Source: an uncultured Oscillospiraceae bacterium (GTDB taxonomy: Bacteria; Bacillota; Clostridia; Oscillospirales; Oscillospiraceae). From it: a stretch of 40,583 nt of DNA. A program made the translations under genes and the position numbers. The notes under the pieces are model-generated. The model was given only the letters and a program-made list of their open reading frames with translations. It made no database searches and was not told the DNA's origin. The stretch is taken from contig CALWXB010000015.1 in assembly GCA_944385405.1 (NCBI GenBank), positions 1 through 40,583 of the forward strand. The letters are read 5' to 3'. Positions 7,769 through 16,286 of this stretch are shown one piece after another; the stretch's first letter is position 1; the number at the start of each line of letters is the position of its first letter.

Positions 7769-9127
7769 CTATACCGCCAGATCCACCCGCTCTCTGCCCT
7801 TGCAAGGCTCCGGGATCCCCCGCCCTGCATCCTTCCACACAATAAACGGCACGGCCAGCCAGAACATGTAGATATAGGTGATTTCGACCCGAAGTGCCTG
7901 TGAATAGAACATATAAAAAAATGCCAGGACGCTGCTCATGGCTCCTATGACATACCACACGGCACGCTCAGGATCTCTGCGCTTGAAGGCCAAGGACTTT
8001 GCAAGGATGATGACATAGAAGCTCAGGTATGTCACCACTCCCAACACGCCATTTTCCGCCAAAAAATGGGCAAAGCCGAAATACTGATAACGGGTCGCGG
8101 AATAGGTTTGGTAGATCTCACTGGCATAGAAAGACGCTGCATCTGCATTTCCAAGCCCATATCCAAACAGCCACTGGACCGGTGAGGTCAGCATATTTTC
8201 AAACACATACGGCACTGCCGTAGTCCGGTTCAGCGTACCCTCGCCTGCATATCCCATATCTCCGATGTAATTTTGAATGGACGACAGGGACAAAAAACCT
8301 TCCCACTCCGGATAGAAAATGAAAAAGAGCATTCCGGCCAGATAGATGGCAGTCGCGCCCACCACCAGCATGCGACCGCACTTCGGCCTCCATCCCGCGC
8401 ACAGCAGCAGCACACAGAACACCAGGGGAAGTTCCACAAATACCACCTTCAGCTCACTGATGGCGGCGATATAGAGCCCCATCCCTACGATAGCCAGCAG
8501 AAACTTCCAGGAGCACCTGGAAAACGCATACATTGCCATCCCACAGATGAACATCTGCACCAAAAACACATTCATTTCCGAGTTCGCACCGATTTCGGTT
8601 CCGAACAGGCCGCTTACAAAGTCAAAGGTATATCCCTGGATCAGATACTGGAAACTCACTGCCAGCACGTTTCCAACGGTCAGGAAAAAGAAGATCCGCA
8701 CCATTCTGTGTACATCCTCTTCCTGCAGGAAAAACACGCAGGAGACCCAGAACACAAAAAAGCGCATCACCACCCGGGTTCCCCAGATCAGCGCGGCAAT
8801 GGGCTGTGCATTGACGACGAACGCCACCATGGCCAGCGTGAAAAACAGGCCCACCGTAAATAGCGGCGCTTTGACAAGGGTGACCACCCTAGCGCGCTGA
8901 AAGTAAATGACACACTGCACCAGCAGCACCATCGTCACCAGATCCGGCAGGAAACGCAGGACCGACGGAAAATGCATTTCCGTCATCAAAAACCGCATCG
9001 TACAGCAGTATAGGATCTGAAAATAAATCAGAAACACCGGCTTATTGTGGACGATTGCCAATACCAGTGCCCCGACACATCCCACGATGATCAGGACAGC
9101 GATTGCCAAAAGCAGAAACAGGCTCAT
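7769..9127 (-). CDS. Wzy-like O-antigen/EPS polymerase
   Basis: 452 residues with about 10-12 membrane helices and a larger polar loop in the second half (around GYGLGNADAASFYASEIYQT and AHFLAENGVLGVVTYLSFYV), the layout of the O-antigen ligase/polymerase superfamily. HFLAENGVLG resembles the H-x(5)-G-x-x-G segment common in Wzy/WaaL proteins. Wzy joins flipped repeat units at the outer face of the membrane. The start at 9127 follows AAGGAG. Flanking Wzx and Wzz-type genes support a polymerase rather than a ligase. Confidence 0.82.
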   Translation of the reverse strand: MSLFLLLAIAVLIIVGCVGALVLAIVHNKPVFLIYFQILYCCTMRFLMTEMHFPSVLRFLPDLVTMVLLVQCVIYFQRARVVTLVKAPLFTVGLFFTLAMVAFVVNAQPIAALIWGTRVVMRFFVFWVSCVFFLQEEDVHRMVRIFFFLTVGNVLAVSFQYLIQGYTFDFVSGLFGTEIGANSEMNVFLVQMFICGMAMYAFSRCSWKFLLAIVGMGLYIAAISELKVVFVELPLVFCVLLLCAGWRPKCGRMLVVGATAIYLAGMLFFIFYPEWEGFLSLSSIQNYIGDMGYAGEGTLNRTTAVPYVFENMLTSPVQWLFGYGLGNADAASFYASEIYQTYSATRYQYFGFAHFLAENGVLGVVTYLSFYVIILAKSLAFKRRDPERAVWYVIGAMSSVLAFFYMFYSQALRVEITYIYMFWLAVPFIVWKDAGRGIPEPCKGRERVDLAV

Positions 9128-9147
9128 GGGCGATTCATCTCCTTATA

Positions 9148-9840
9148 CTACTCCTTGCCCTCCTTTTTCTTGATCTCCGGGATCACGCCCAGGAGATTGA
9201 TCTCACCGTTCAGCGTGCATCTGTCAATGGAAAGGATGGCGGAGGAAAACAGCATCCGCAGCATGAAAAACACACTGCTGGCTACTCCAAATACCAAAGC
9301 CGCTACCAGGGCGATCGTCAGCCGAACGCTCGTCGCCTTATACACGACCGTAGCATCCTGAGCATACTCCAAGACCTGAACATTTTCAATGCCGGCAATG
9401 GCCTTCATCTCGGTCACCAAGGCCTCTGTAAAGGCGTTGACCATTCTGACCGATCTTTCCGGATGGTTGCTCATGCCGACCAGCCACACGACGTTGGAAT
9501 TGCTGTCGATCTCCACCTGGATGGCCTGCTGCATCATTTCAACAGTACAGCTCGGATCTCCCAGTATTCTTACAGCCTCTTCCGAGATCTTGTAGCTCTT
9601 GGCCAACGTCTGCGTGTCCTTCATAAAGTTGGAGATCGCCACAGAATCATAGTAGGACCCATACTGGCCGTTATACAGGCAGGCCTTTGCACTGTAAGCA
9701 TTGTTCCGGACCATGAGGGAAAGCAATATGCCCAAAATCAAGCCAATCACAGTTATGAGTAAAATTATGCCGCGCCGGCGCCGGACCTCCTGCACACACA
9801 GCAGGATATCCTCAGAAATAGACCGCATCTCCGTCCCCAT
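9148..9840 (-). CDS. Wzz/CpsC-type polysaccharide co-polymerase (chain-length regulator)
   Basis: About 230 residues: a short cytoplasmic N terminus, a first membrane helix at about 19-43 (IILLITVIGLILGILLSLM), an extracellular domain, and a second helix near 155-180 (LTIALVAALVFGVASSVFFML) followed by a cytoplasmic tail. This is the two-helix CpsC/YveK architecture. In Firmicutes this protein activates a separate CpsD-type tyrosine kinase and sets polymer length. I prefer the ATG at 9840 (MGTEMRSIS), which has AGAAGGTG five bases upstream; an ATG at 9858 is possible but has no ribosome binding site. Unusually, a CARDB-like gene separates it from its kinase. Confidence 0.8.
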   Translation of the reverse strand: MGTEMRSISEDILLCVQEVRRRRGIILLITVIGLILGILLSLMVRNNAYSAKACLYNGQYGSYYDSVAISNFMKDTQTLAKSYKISEEAVRILGDPSCTVEMMQQAIQVEIDSNSNVVWLVGMSNHPERSVRMVNAFTEALVTEMKAIAGIENVQVLEYAQDATVVYKATSVRLTIALVAALVFGVASSVFFMLRMLFSSAILSIDRCTLNGEINLLGVIPEIKKKEGKE

Positions 9841-9861
9841 CTGTTCACCTTCTCTCATCTG

Positions 9862-10776
9862 TTACTCAACAAATCGGTCGTTTTTTTTCAGCATCCGGTA
9901 GGCTGCAAATACCAGCACGACGCACACCAGCACCGCTCCTGCCAGGGGCAGGATCCCACCGGAGAAGGCTTGTCCTTCCTGCACCGGCTGGGCCGCTGCC
10001 TCCTCCGACACAGTGACTGCGTACTCTACCGCCTCTGATTGAAATTCGATCCCGTTTGCGTTCTGATACTCCACCCACAGGGAAAGCGTCTGATTGCCCG
10101 ACTCCATAAATGTCAGGCTCAAATCAATGCCGATGGACTCGCCTGCCATCAGATCTCCCAGTTCCAACACCTTTTGTGTCTCCTGAATGTTCCCGTCGCA
10201 GTGCAGGACCACCGCTTGGATGGTCTCATTGCCGGTGTTCTCCACATTCAGATGCCCTGTGGACTGTGCCTGGAAACGGGCCTGCTCCGGCAGCATAACG
10301 TTTGTGATCTCCACATCCGTCTCACTCTCCAGCGGGAGGGCAATCAAAAAACTGTTGCTGCCGTCATATACCACGCTGTCCCGGTAAATCAGGGAAAAAT
10401 TCATGATGGCGGTGGTAGAGGCCTGATAATCCAGTATCTGACAGTCTATATCCTTTGTGACAGACGCCCCCGGTGCAAGCGTATGGATGTAGATCTGATT
10501 GGAACTGCCATACACCGGCATGATATTGCTGTTTGCGGCGCTGTATGTAATCAGCACCCCGGTGGCAGTGGTGTCCGGGCTGACGTTCTGGAAATGCAAG
10601 CGGAGGGTGATATATTCCCCGGGAAGCATTTGCCCCTCGAGAACCTCATAGGAATCCAGCACCACTCTGGCGCCGGCATCCACCGCCCCGGCGTTGACGG
10701 GAAACAGCAGCTGTACCATCAGGACCATGCTCAAAACAGCCAGCAGGCTCCTGGCCTTTGTCCAAGCTCTTTTCAT
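9862..10776 (-). CDS. Exported, membrane-anchored CARDB-like beta-sandwich protein
   Basis: 304 residues. A signal peptide (basic MKRAWTKAR, hydrophobic 10-27, likely cut near VNAGA) is followed by two beta-rich regions. The first (about 40-150) contains PGEYITLRLHFQNVSPDTTA. The second (about 155-250) contains GHLNVENTGNETIQAVVLHC and SGNQTLSLWVEYQN. Both read like CARDB/NPCBM-associated NEW3 domains, which are found on extracellular proteins. One membrane helix near the end (GGILPLAGAVLVCVVLVFAAY) leaves a short basic tail inside. It overlaps the kinase stop by four bases and almost touches the Wzz-type gene. Its role is unknown; a periplasm-facing partner of the co-polymerase/kinase pair is my inference. 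Confidence 0.65.
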   Translation of the reverse strand: MKRAWTKARSLLAVLSMVLMVQLLFPVNAGAVDAGARVVLDSYEVLEGQMLPGEYITLRLHFQNVSPDTTATGVLITYSAANSNIMPVYGSSNQIYIHTLAPGASVTKDIDCQILDYQASTTAIMNFSLIYRDSVVYDGSNSFLIALPLESETDVEITNVMLPEQARFQAQSTGHLNVENTGNETIQAVVLHCDGNIQETQKVLELGDLMAGESIGIDLSLTFMESGNQTLSLWVEYQNANGIEFQSEAVEYAVTVSEEAAAQPVQEGQAFSGGILPLAGAVLVCVVLVFAAYRMLKKNDRFVE

Positions 10777-11510
10777 TTCTGCTCCTTCCCCCCCTGTTTG
10801 GAAACTGCAGGCTGCTTGGCATTTTTCAAATACCGCATTTTATTGAAATAATCATAATCCTTCTTATAGGAACGGTACAGCTCCTTGTCGGATTTGTTCA
10901 TAATCACGCCCAGCAGCGGGATCTGATACCGCTTCAACGTGTCCACATTGCTCCGGAGCACCTTGACATTGGAGCTGCCATAGGCCGTGATCAGCACCAC
11001 ACCGTCCGTCTTGGCTGCCAGGATACAGGTATCCGTGGAAAGACTCAGCGCCGGAGAATCAAAGATGATGTAATCATACCGCTGATTCAGCACCGTAATG
11101 AGCTGATTCATCCGCTCCGAGCAAAACAGTGCCAACGGACGTCCCTTTGCCACACCGGAAGGCATAAAGGCAAGCATAGGTTCGTTGGTCTCCAGCACCA
11201 GCTGCTCCACAGGGACCTCCCGCTCCAGGAAATCCGCCAAACCCAGGCTGCTTTTGCTGCTCAGCGCTTTATAGCTGATCTTCTTATGAAGATCTGCGTC
11301 CACCAGCAAGGTCTTCCAGCCGGATTTCGCCATAAAGATCGCCACATCAATGGCAATGGAGGTGGTCCCTACCCCCGGCTCGCTTCCGCAAAAGGCCAGC
11401 GTCTTCAGACCGTCCCGCTCCTTGCGCATGTATAGCTCCATGACCACCCGTTCCAGAGCGTCTGTGAAGATCTCGTTCTTATTTTCATATAGGTTGATCT
11501 GCTCTGCCAT
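10773..11510 (-). CDS. CpsD/CapB-type bacterial tyrosine kinase homologue with altered Walker A motif
   Basis: 245 residues. The fold is that of the P-loop BY-kinases: Walker A region CGSEPGVGTTS (41-51), Walker A' LLVDADLHK (68-76), Walker B IIFDSP (148-153), and a tyrosine-rich C-terminal tail with Tyr212, 215, 219, 221 and 227. The position normally occupied by the catalytic lysine of PGxGK[ST] is threonine (Thr49, codon ACC), so ATP hydrolysis or kinase activity may be reduced or lost. In the family, CpsC-activated autophosphorylation of the tyrosine tail regulates polymerisation and export. The ATG at 11510 is used; a GTG at 11516, five bases after AGGAGG, is equally possible. Confidence 0.82.
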   Translation of the reverse strand: MAEQINLYENKNEIFTDALERVVMELYMRKERDGLKTLAFCGSEPGVGTTSIAIDVAIFMAKSGWKTLLVDADLHKKISYKALSSKSSLGLADFLEREVPVEQLVLETNEPMLAFMPSGVAKGRPLALFCSERMNQLITVLNQRYDYIIFDSPALSLSTDTCILAAKTDGVVLITAYGSSNVKVLRSNVDTLKRYQIPLLGVIMNKSDKELYRSYKKDYDYFNKMRYLKNAKQPAVSKQGGKEQK

Positions 11511-11528
11511 CTGCACGCTCGCCTCCTG

Positions 11529-12539
11529 TCAAAATAGTTTATTGATCCACGGGTTGTTCCACCGGTATACCACGGCCGCGGCCACCAGCTCAAGAACCAG
11601 CATCAACGCATACTGGGCAATCGGTGCCAGATCAAACAGGAAGATCAGCCCAGAAAGCAAGATGGCGTGGGTAAAATACATGAATGTCGACGAAAAGCGG
11701 AAAAAGCCGGTCTCCTTGGGGAGCCACTTCCACGGCCGTACCGCCAGCCGGAACAGCACGGGGGACAAGATCAGCATATGCAGCGTGCTGCAGTAGGTGC
11801 CCGTAAGGCTCAGAGGAATATGGCTGAGGATCAGCAGCTCTACACAGAAGACTGCATAACCGAACACAACGATCCCCAGATCATACCGCAGGCTGCGTTC
11901 TTTTCCTGGGCAGGCTCCATACCCGTATCCCACAGCTGTGAAGAAATATCCCACGAAGACGCCGTTGTTCACGGACAAAAACACCTGATTGTACCAGTTT
12001 ACCACGGTTTCCATGGGTGTGCCAAGAAAAATTCCGGAGTAGCTGTCCAGGAACATCCCCACTACAAAAGCGGCGCCGCCCAGCCAGATGGAGATCCGCA
12101 GTTTTTTCTCCGTATCCATGAAATACAGCACTGCGGCAGCAAAGATCAGGGCACCCATATACCACATCACGCCGTTGTGCAGCAGGATGGTGGTGTGCAG
12201 CACCTTCCCCAAGGCCTGCAGAATACTCATCCCGTCATTGATGCCATAGGCCAAATCCAATGCAATGGCCGGCGAGCCCCACACCGCATAAAGAAAGGCC
12301 AGTCGCTTCAGGTAAGCTCCGAAATACGCCCGGCGCTTCTCCGGATTCTTTCGGACTTTCTTCCCCAGGAAAAAGCCGGAGGCCACAAAGAAAAATGGCA
12401 CGGCCAAACGGAATATGGAGTGCTCCAGAAGGAACCATCTCCACTCCAGTCCAAAAGCTGAGGCCAGGGCATGGTAGGTCACCACACACAGTGCGCCCAG
12501 GAACTTTACTATATCCACACCGTTATATACTTGTTTCAT
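11529..12539 (-). CDS. Acyltransferase family 3 membrane protein (EPS O-acyltransferase)
   Basis: 336 residues with about 10 membrane helices. The N terminus has the family-3 signature: GVDIVKFLGALCVVTYHAL, with the conserved His of the first helix, then AVPFFFVASGFFLGKKV. Such proteins (OafA, WcaH/ExoZ-like) move acetyl or other acyl groups from cytoplasmic CoA to extracytoplasmic sugars. The ATG at 12539 follows AGGAG at a spacing of eight; the upstream GTG at 12548 overlaps the ribosome binding site. It is the second candidate acyltransferase of the operon. It lies between the GH5 gene and the kinase. Confidence 0.82.
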   Translation of the reverse strand: MKQVYNGVDIVKFLGALCVVTYHALASAFGLEWRWFLLEHSIFRLAVPFFFVASGFFLGKKVRKNPEKRRAYFGAYLKRLAFLYAVWGSPAIALDLAYGINDGMSILQALGKVLHTTILLHNGVMWYMGALIFAAAVLYFMDTEKKLRISIWLGGAAFVVGMFLDSYSGIFLGTPMETVVNWYNQVFLSVNNGVFVGYFFTAVGYGYGACPGKERSLRYDLGIVVFGYAVFCVELLILSHIPLSLTGTYCSTLHMLILSPVLFRLAVRPWKWLPKETGFFRFSSTFMYFTHAILLSGLIFLFDLAPIAQYALMLVLELVAAAVVYRWNNPWINKLF

Positions 12540-12553
12540 TCTCAACACTCCTG

Positions 12554-14290
12554 TTATCCCACATACCGCTGGAAAATCTCATAAAAGACCTCGTTGGGTC
12601 CCTCCGGCAGTTCATAGGAAGAATTTGGATAGAGCGCAAAATCACCGCCATGGTATAGGTGGAAACTGTAGCTGATCTCCCAATCCTCCATGACAGAGAA
12701 CACGTCCTCCAACCATTCTTTTCCCCCGTAGGCAAATGCATCCGGCAAAATGCCGAACTCTCCGATGAACAACGGACCTCCCTGCCGCCGCGCCGCATCC
12801 GCATAGCTTTCAAAAAGGCGCTCCATATAGTCTCTGGTAAACGCACCGGACGACGCACTTTGATAGAAAACCATCTGGGGGAATACCTGCACCGCTTCGG
12901 CGTTTCCTTCTACCTTCACCCAGGCAGATACCTTGTATTGGCAATCCTCCTGTACGGCGATATAGTCCGGCTGTCCCTCCTGAAGCACATTGTAATAGGA
13001 GCGTCCCGTGATCATCAGACATCCGCTGCCGTTGTGCCCGTCCTGCCGCACATAGGCATACTGGCTCTGACCGCCGGAATTATTGAAGGAGGTCCATCCA
13101 CTGTCTCTTGAAAAATCTTCACTGTATATGACCGTGCTCCGCCCTGTCTCTTCATCATAGGCTGTTACCTGCAGGTCATCCAGACAAGCGCTGTCTCCTT
13201 CGCTGAGATTCAAACAGCCCATGGTCAGATTCATAAGATTGCTGCCAAACTGAGACGGCCCCACCCAAATCGTTTCCACGTACTTCCATCCGGAGCCATC
13301 TTCCATGGTCTGGCTCTTATCAATATAGCTGGGATAGGTACTTCCCACCCAGGCAAGGCTGTTCCCAGCCAATACTGCACGCCCGGCATCCGGATAATTC
13401 CAGTCCTCCGTATTCTCACCCTGCATATGCGTAAATGCAGTCGGCTGATAAAAATGGATCTCATACGCCACATTATCCGCAGGATCCCGCACGGAAATGA
13501 GATTGTAATTGTCATTGAGCAAATACACGGACTGACGGGAATAGGGCTCGATCGCACCCAGGACAGCTTCCAAAAACAAAATGTGGTTGCGGTCCACTGC
13601 CCGAATGGCGTCTGTGATGGACTGCGCAAGATCTTCCCACTGCGCCAGCGTCTTCTGTGCGCTGCCCTGCCAGAGCAGGTACGGTTCGTTTACCAGACCA
13701 TACCCCAAAACCGCCGGATTATCGGCATAGCGCTCCGCAATAGCGCCCCACAAGGCTGCCAGACGCCCCTGCTCATCGTTCCGGTTCCGCCACAGATCCA
13801 GACCTCCGCCGGCAGACTGATACCCGCCCTGCGGATAATGCATATTGAACAGGATCCGGATACCATGATTGGATGCCCATTCCACATTCTGGTCCAGCCA
13901 CGCAAACGCCGCTTCATTGTACACATAGGGCGTCTCGTCCCGCTCAAACATCCCATAATTCAAATAAAACCGCACGGTATTGAATCCCAGCTCCGCAAGC
14001 TCCTGGTAGCTGCTCTCATCGCAGTAGCCGTATACCGGTCCGTTATGGTTGCTCCAGCAGGCATTGCCGAATCCGATGCTGCGGATCTGCCATGCTGAAC
14101 CCATATCATCATAGAAGGCGTCGCCGCTGGCATAAATGAATTCCTCTCCGTATCCCCCCTGGGGGACCTCCTCTTCCGGAATATCTTCCGTACCAAGATG
14201 CGGAATCAGCCCTGCAGCGGCCAAAGCAATCATCATCAGAAAAACCGCCGCAACTTTCCACACAGTTCCGCCGTTTTTTCCATTTACCAT
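12554..14290 (-). CDS. Glycoside hydrolase family 5-like enzyme, membrane-anchored, with inserted carbohydrate-binding-like domain
   Basis: 578 residues. An N-terminal hydrophobic segment (about 11-30) acts as signal anchor. The GH5 barrel shows FNTVRFYLNYG (103-113), the acid/base GYGLVNEP (Glu202), YEIHFYQP (276-283) and the nucleophile segment PLFIGEFG (Glu511). Between about 310 and 480 lies an insertion of beta-strand-rich sequence (WKYVETIWVGPSQFGS, CLDDLQVTAYDEETG, YKVSAWVKVEGNAEAVQVF) resembling a carbohydrate-binding module. The start at 14290 is chosen because AGGAAGGAG lies six bases upstream and the ATG overlaps the previous stop as TGATG. GH5 enzymes cut beta-glucans or beta-mannans; here it probably trims or releases the EPS (inference). 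Confidence 0.8.
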   Translation of the reverse strand: MVNGKNGGTVWKVAAVFLMMIALAAAGLIPHLGTEDIPEEEVPQGGYGEEFIYASGDAFYDDMGSAWQIRSIGFGNACWSNHNGPVYGYCDESSYQELAELGFNTVRFYLNYGMFERDETPYVYNEAAFAWLDQNVEWASNHGIRILFNMHYPQGGYQSAGGGLDLWRNRNDEQGRLAALWGAIAERYADNPAVLGYGLVNEPYLLWQGSAQKTLAQWEDLAQSITDAIRAVDRNHILFLEAVLGAIEPYSRQSVYLLNDNYNLISVRDPADNVAYEIHFYQPTAFTHMQGENTEDWNYPDAGRAVLAGNSLAWVGSTYPSYIDKSQTMEDGSGWKYVETIWVGPSQFGSNLMNLTMGCLNLSEGDSACLDDLQVTAYDEETGRSTVIYSEDFSRDSGWTSFNNSGGQSQYAYVRQDGHNGSGCLMITGRSYYNVLQEGQPDYIAVQEDCQYKVSAWVKVEGNAEAVQVFPQMVFYQSASSGAFTRDYMERLFESYADAARRQGGPLFIGEFGILPDAFAYGGKEWLEDVFSVMEDWEISYSFHLYHGGDFALYPNSSYELPEGPNEVFYEIFQRYVG

Positions 14291-15246
14291 CAGCATCTCC
14301 TTCCTCTCATCCACAACACAAGCCCTACAGGAGAAAACAAAAGCACAAGCAGCTTTCTCCCCGCGCCATGGACATCCTGCAGGATGGTACCCATGGTACG
14401 CCCGGACAGCTTTCCGTCCCGTACCAGGCCCACAAACGCTTTTAAAAATCGTTTGGGATCGTAGCGGAAGTACGCGAAAAGATCATTGATATAGTGGGCC
14501 CAAAGATAGTAATTCTCCTTATAGCGGCTCCCTTTCTTGACCGTGGCCGCATTGGCCTGATCCCGATAATATCCGCGCAGGCATTGGTTGATATAACGGG
14601 AACGATATTTCGCTGCGATGCGGTCATAGATGATGATCTCCGGGAAAAACTTCAGCCCGCTTTTCTGTCCGCCCGGAATATTGGGAAACGGAAACTCCCG
14701 CAGGACCTCCGTCCGGGTCATGCCCCACATCTCAAAACGGAACCGCCGCAGAAACACCGCCTCGATCTCTGTGCAGTCTACCCAGGGCTCCGGGATCGCT
14801 CCCTCACCAATAGGCCGCCCCGTTTCCGGATCATAGCAGCGGCAGGTAATACCGCGGTAAGCATCCCGCTGATCCTCCGGGATCTCCTCCCAGCAACGTA
14901 CCAACGTGGCAAATGCCTCCGGCACAAAGGTATCGTCAGAATCCGCCACCACGAACAGTTCGCCTCTGGCCTCGGAGACCGCACGGTTGAAGGCCATGTG
15001 CTTGCCGTTGTTCTCCTGATAAAAATACCGAATGGGAAAATCCGCCTGCTTGATATACGCCTCCACCACTTGGCGGGTATCATCCACGGAACCGTCGTCC
15101 ACAATGACCCATTCGAAATTCCGGTACGTCTGGCTCCGCAGGCTCTCCCATACCCGGCCCAATGTATGGGCCCGATTATACGCGGGGGTAAATGCTGTGA
15201 TGGACAGGGGGCCCCCCTTCCATGCCTCTTCCTGAATTTGGCTCAC
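14290..15246 (-). CDS. Family 2 glycosyltransferase
   Basis: 318 residues. A GT-A fold is evident: ITAFTPAYNRAHTLGRVWES at the N terminus, VIVDDGSVDDT, then VADSDD with the metal/nucleotide-sugar DxD. The C terminus (KLLVLLFSPVGLVLWM) is hydrophobic and may attach the enzyme to the membrane. It likely adds one sugar to the lipid-linked repeat unit on the cytoplasmic side. The start is GTG at 15246, overlapping the preceding stop by four bases (GTGA). Sugar specificity is not readable. Confidence 0.88.
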   Translation of the reverse strand: MSQIQEEAWKGGPLSITAFTPAYNRAHTLGRVWESLRSQTYRNFEWVIVDDGSVDDTRQVVEAYIKQADFPIRYFYQENNGKHMAFNRAVSEARGELFVVADSDDTFVPEAFATLVRCWEEIPEDQRDAYRGITCRCYDPETGRPIGEGAIPEPWVDCTEIEAVFLRRFRFEMWGMTRTEVLREFPFPNIPGGQKSGLKFFPEIIIYDRIAAKYRSRYINQCLRGYYRDQANAATVKKGSRYKENYYLWAHYINDLFAYFRYDPKRFLKAFVGLVRDGKLSGRTMGTILQDVHGAGRKLLVLLFSPVGLVLWMRGRRC

Positions 15247-16286
15247 GCTCTCTTCGACCTCTCTTTCAGCCAGAGCAATCCATACAGCGGCAAGACCGCA
15301 TTTCGCTTCATCAATTGGAAGATCACACGGTACTTGCGGGGAAGCCGTTCCGCCGGATAACGCGTGTACAGCTCCTGCATCGTGGCATCCTGACAGATCT
15401 TCCGCATATGCGCGCGCGCCTCCGCTGCTCCGTATTGGGGAGCCGCAGCCCGGACCTCTTCTCCCAGCGCCACACGGGCCCGGCCAAACAGCATCCGGTC
15501 CGCCCGGGGCTGATATGCTTCAGCAGGAAAATTCTGCGCAAGTCTGCGGCAGACCTCATAATACAATATCTTATCTCTGTCAAAACGCTCTTTGCGGTAA
15601 CTTTTTGAAAGAGACGCAGAATTATAGCAGTAGTGATAAAGACAGTCCGGCAGTACCGCCACACGCTGGGCAAGCGTCAGAAAATCCATGTTGAACAGAA
15701 GGTCTTCTGAAATGAATTCCCGTTCTGAGGCAAAACGCAGCCCGTGCCTTTCGATCACGTCCCGCTTGTACAGCACCTTCCACACGGAGGGGCCGCAGCG
15801 AAAATCCTGGTACATCTCCGGCTCCGTTCCAACCATATCCAGCAAGAAGGCATCCATATGCTGCCGATCCGAAAAAACAGCTTCCTCCCGGCAGATCGTG
15901 ACCGGACGTGTCTGCCCATACGGAGTCTCCTTATAATACCCTCCGTAAACAGCGTCCGCCCGATGCTTCTGTGCCGCCGACCACAGCGTCTCGTACATGG
16001 TCCGCTCCACATAGTCGTCTGAATCCACAAAGGTGACAAACTCCCCCTGCGCCACATCCAGGCCGCTGTTCCGTGCAAGGCCCAGCCCTCCATTCTTCTT
16101 ATGGACCACAGAGACTCCGGGACGGGAGGCATAGGCGTCACACATGCCAGGACTCCTGTCCTGTGAACCGTCATCCACCAAAATGATCTCGATATCTGTC
16201 AAGGTCTGGTTCAGCAGTGACTCCATACACCGGTCCAGATACGCCTCCATGTTGTATACCGGAACGATCACACTCACCTTTATCAT
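15243..16286 (-). CDS. Family 2 glycosyltransferase
   Basis: 347 residues. It opens MIKVSVIVPVYNMEAYLDRC, followed by IEIILVDDGSQDRS, GGLGLARNSGLD and the DxD segment FVDSDDYVE, the standard GT2 set used by EPS and capsule transferases (EpsH/EpsJ-like). The ATG at 16286 is chosen because an AGGGGGG ribosome binding site precedes it and it overlaps the pyruvyl transferase stop by four bases. The frame is open for 25 further codons upstream, inside the neighbouring gene. The C-terminal half is helical and basic, as in membrane-associated members. Confidence 0.9.
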   Translation of the reverse strand: MIKVSVIVPVYNMEAYLDRCMESLLNQTLTDIEIILVDDGSQDRSPGMCDAYASRPGVSVVHKKNGGLGLARNSGLDVAQGEFVTFVDSDDYVERTMYETLWSAAQKHRADAVYGGYYKETPYGQTRPVTICREEAVFSDRQHMDAFLLDMVGTEPEMYQDFRCGPSVWKVLYKRDVIERHGLRFASEREFISEDLLFNMDFLTLAQRVAVLPDCLYHYCYNSASLSKSYRKERFDRDKILYYEVCRRLAQNFPAEAYQPRADRMLFGRARVALGEEVRAAAPQYGAAEARAHMRKICQDATMQELYTRYPAERLPRKYRVIFQLMKRNAVLPLYGLLWLKERSKRA

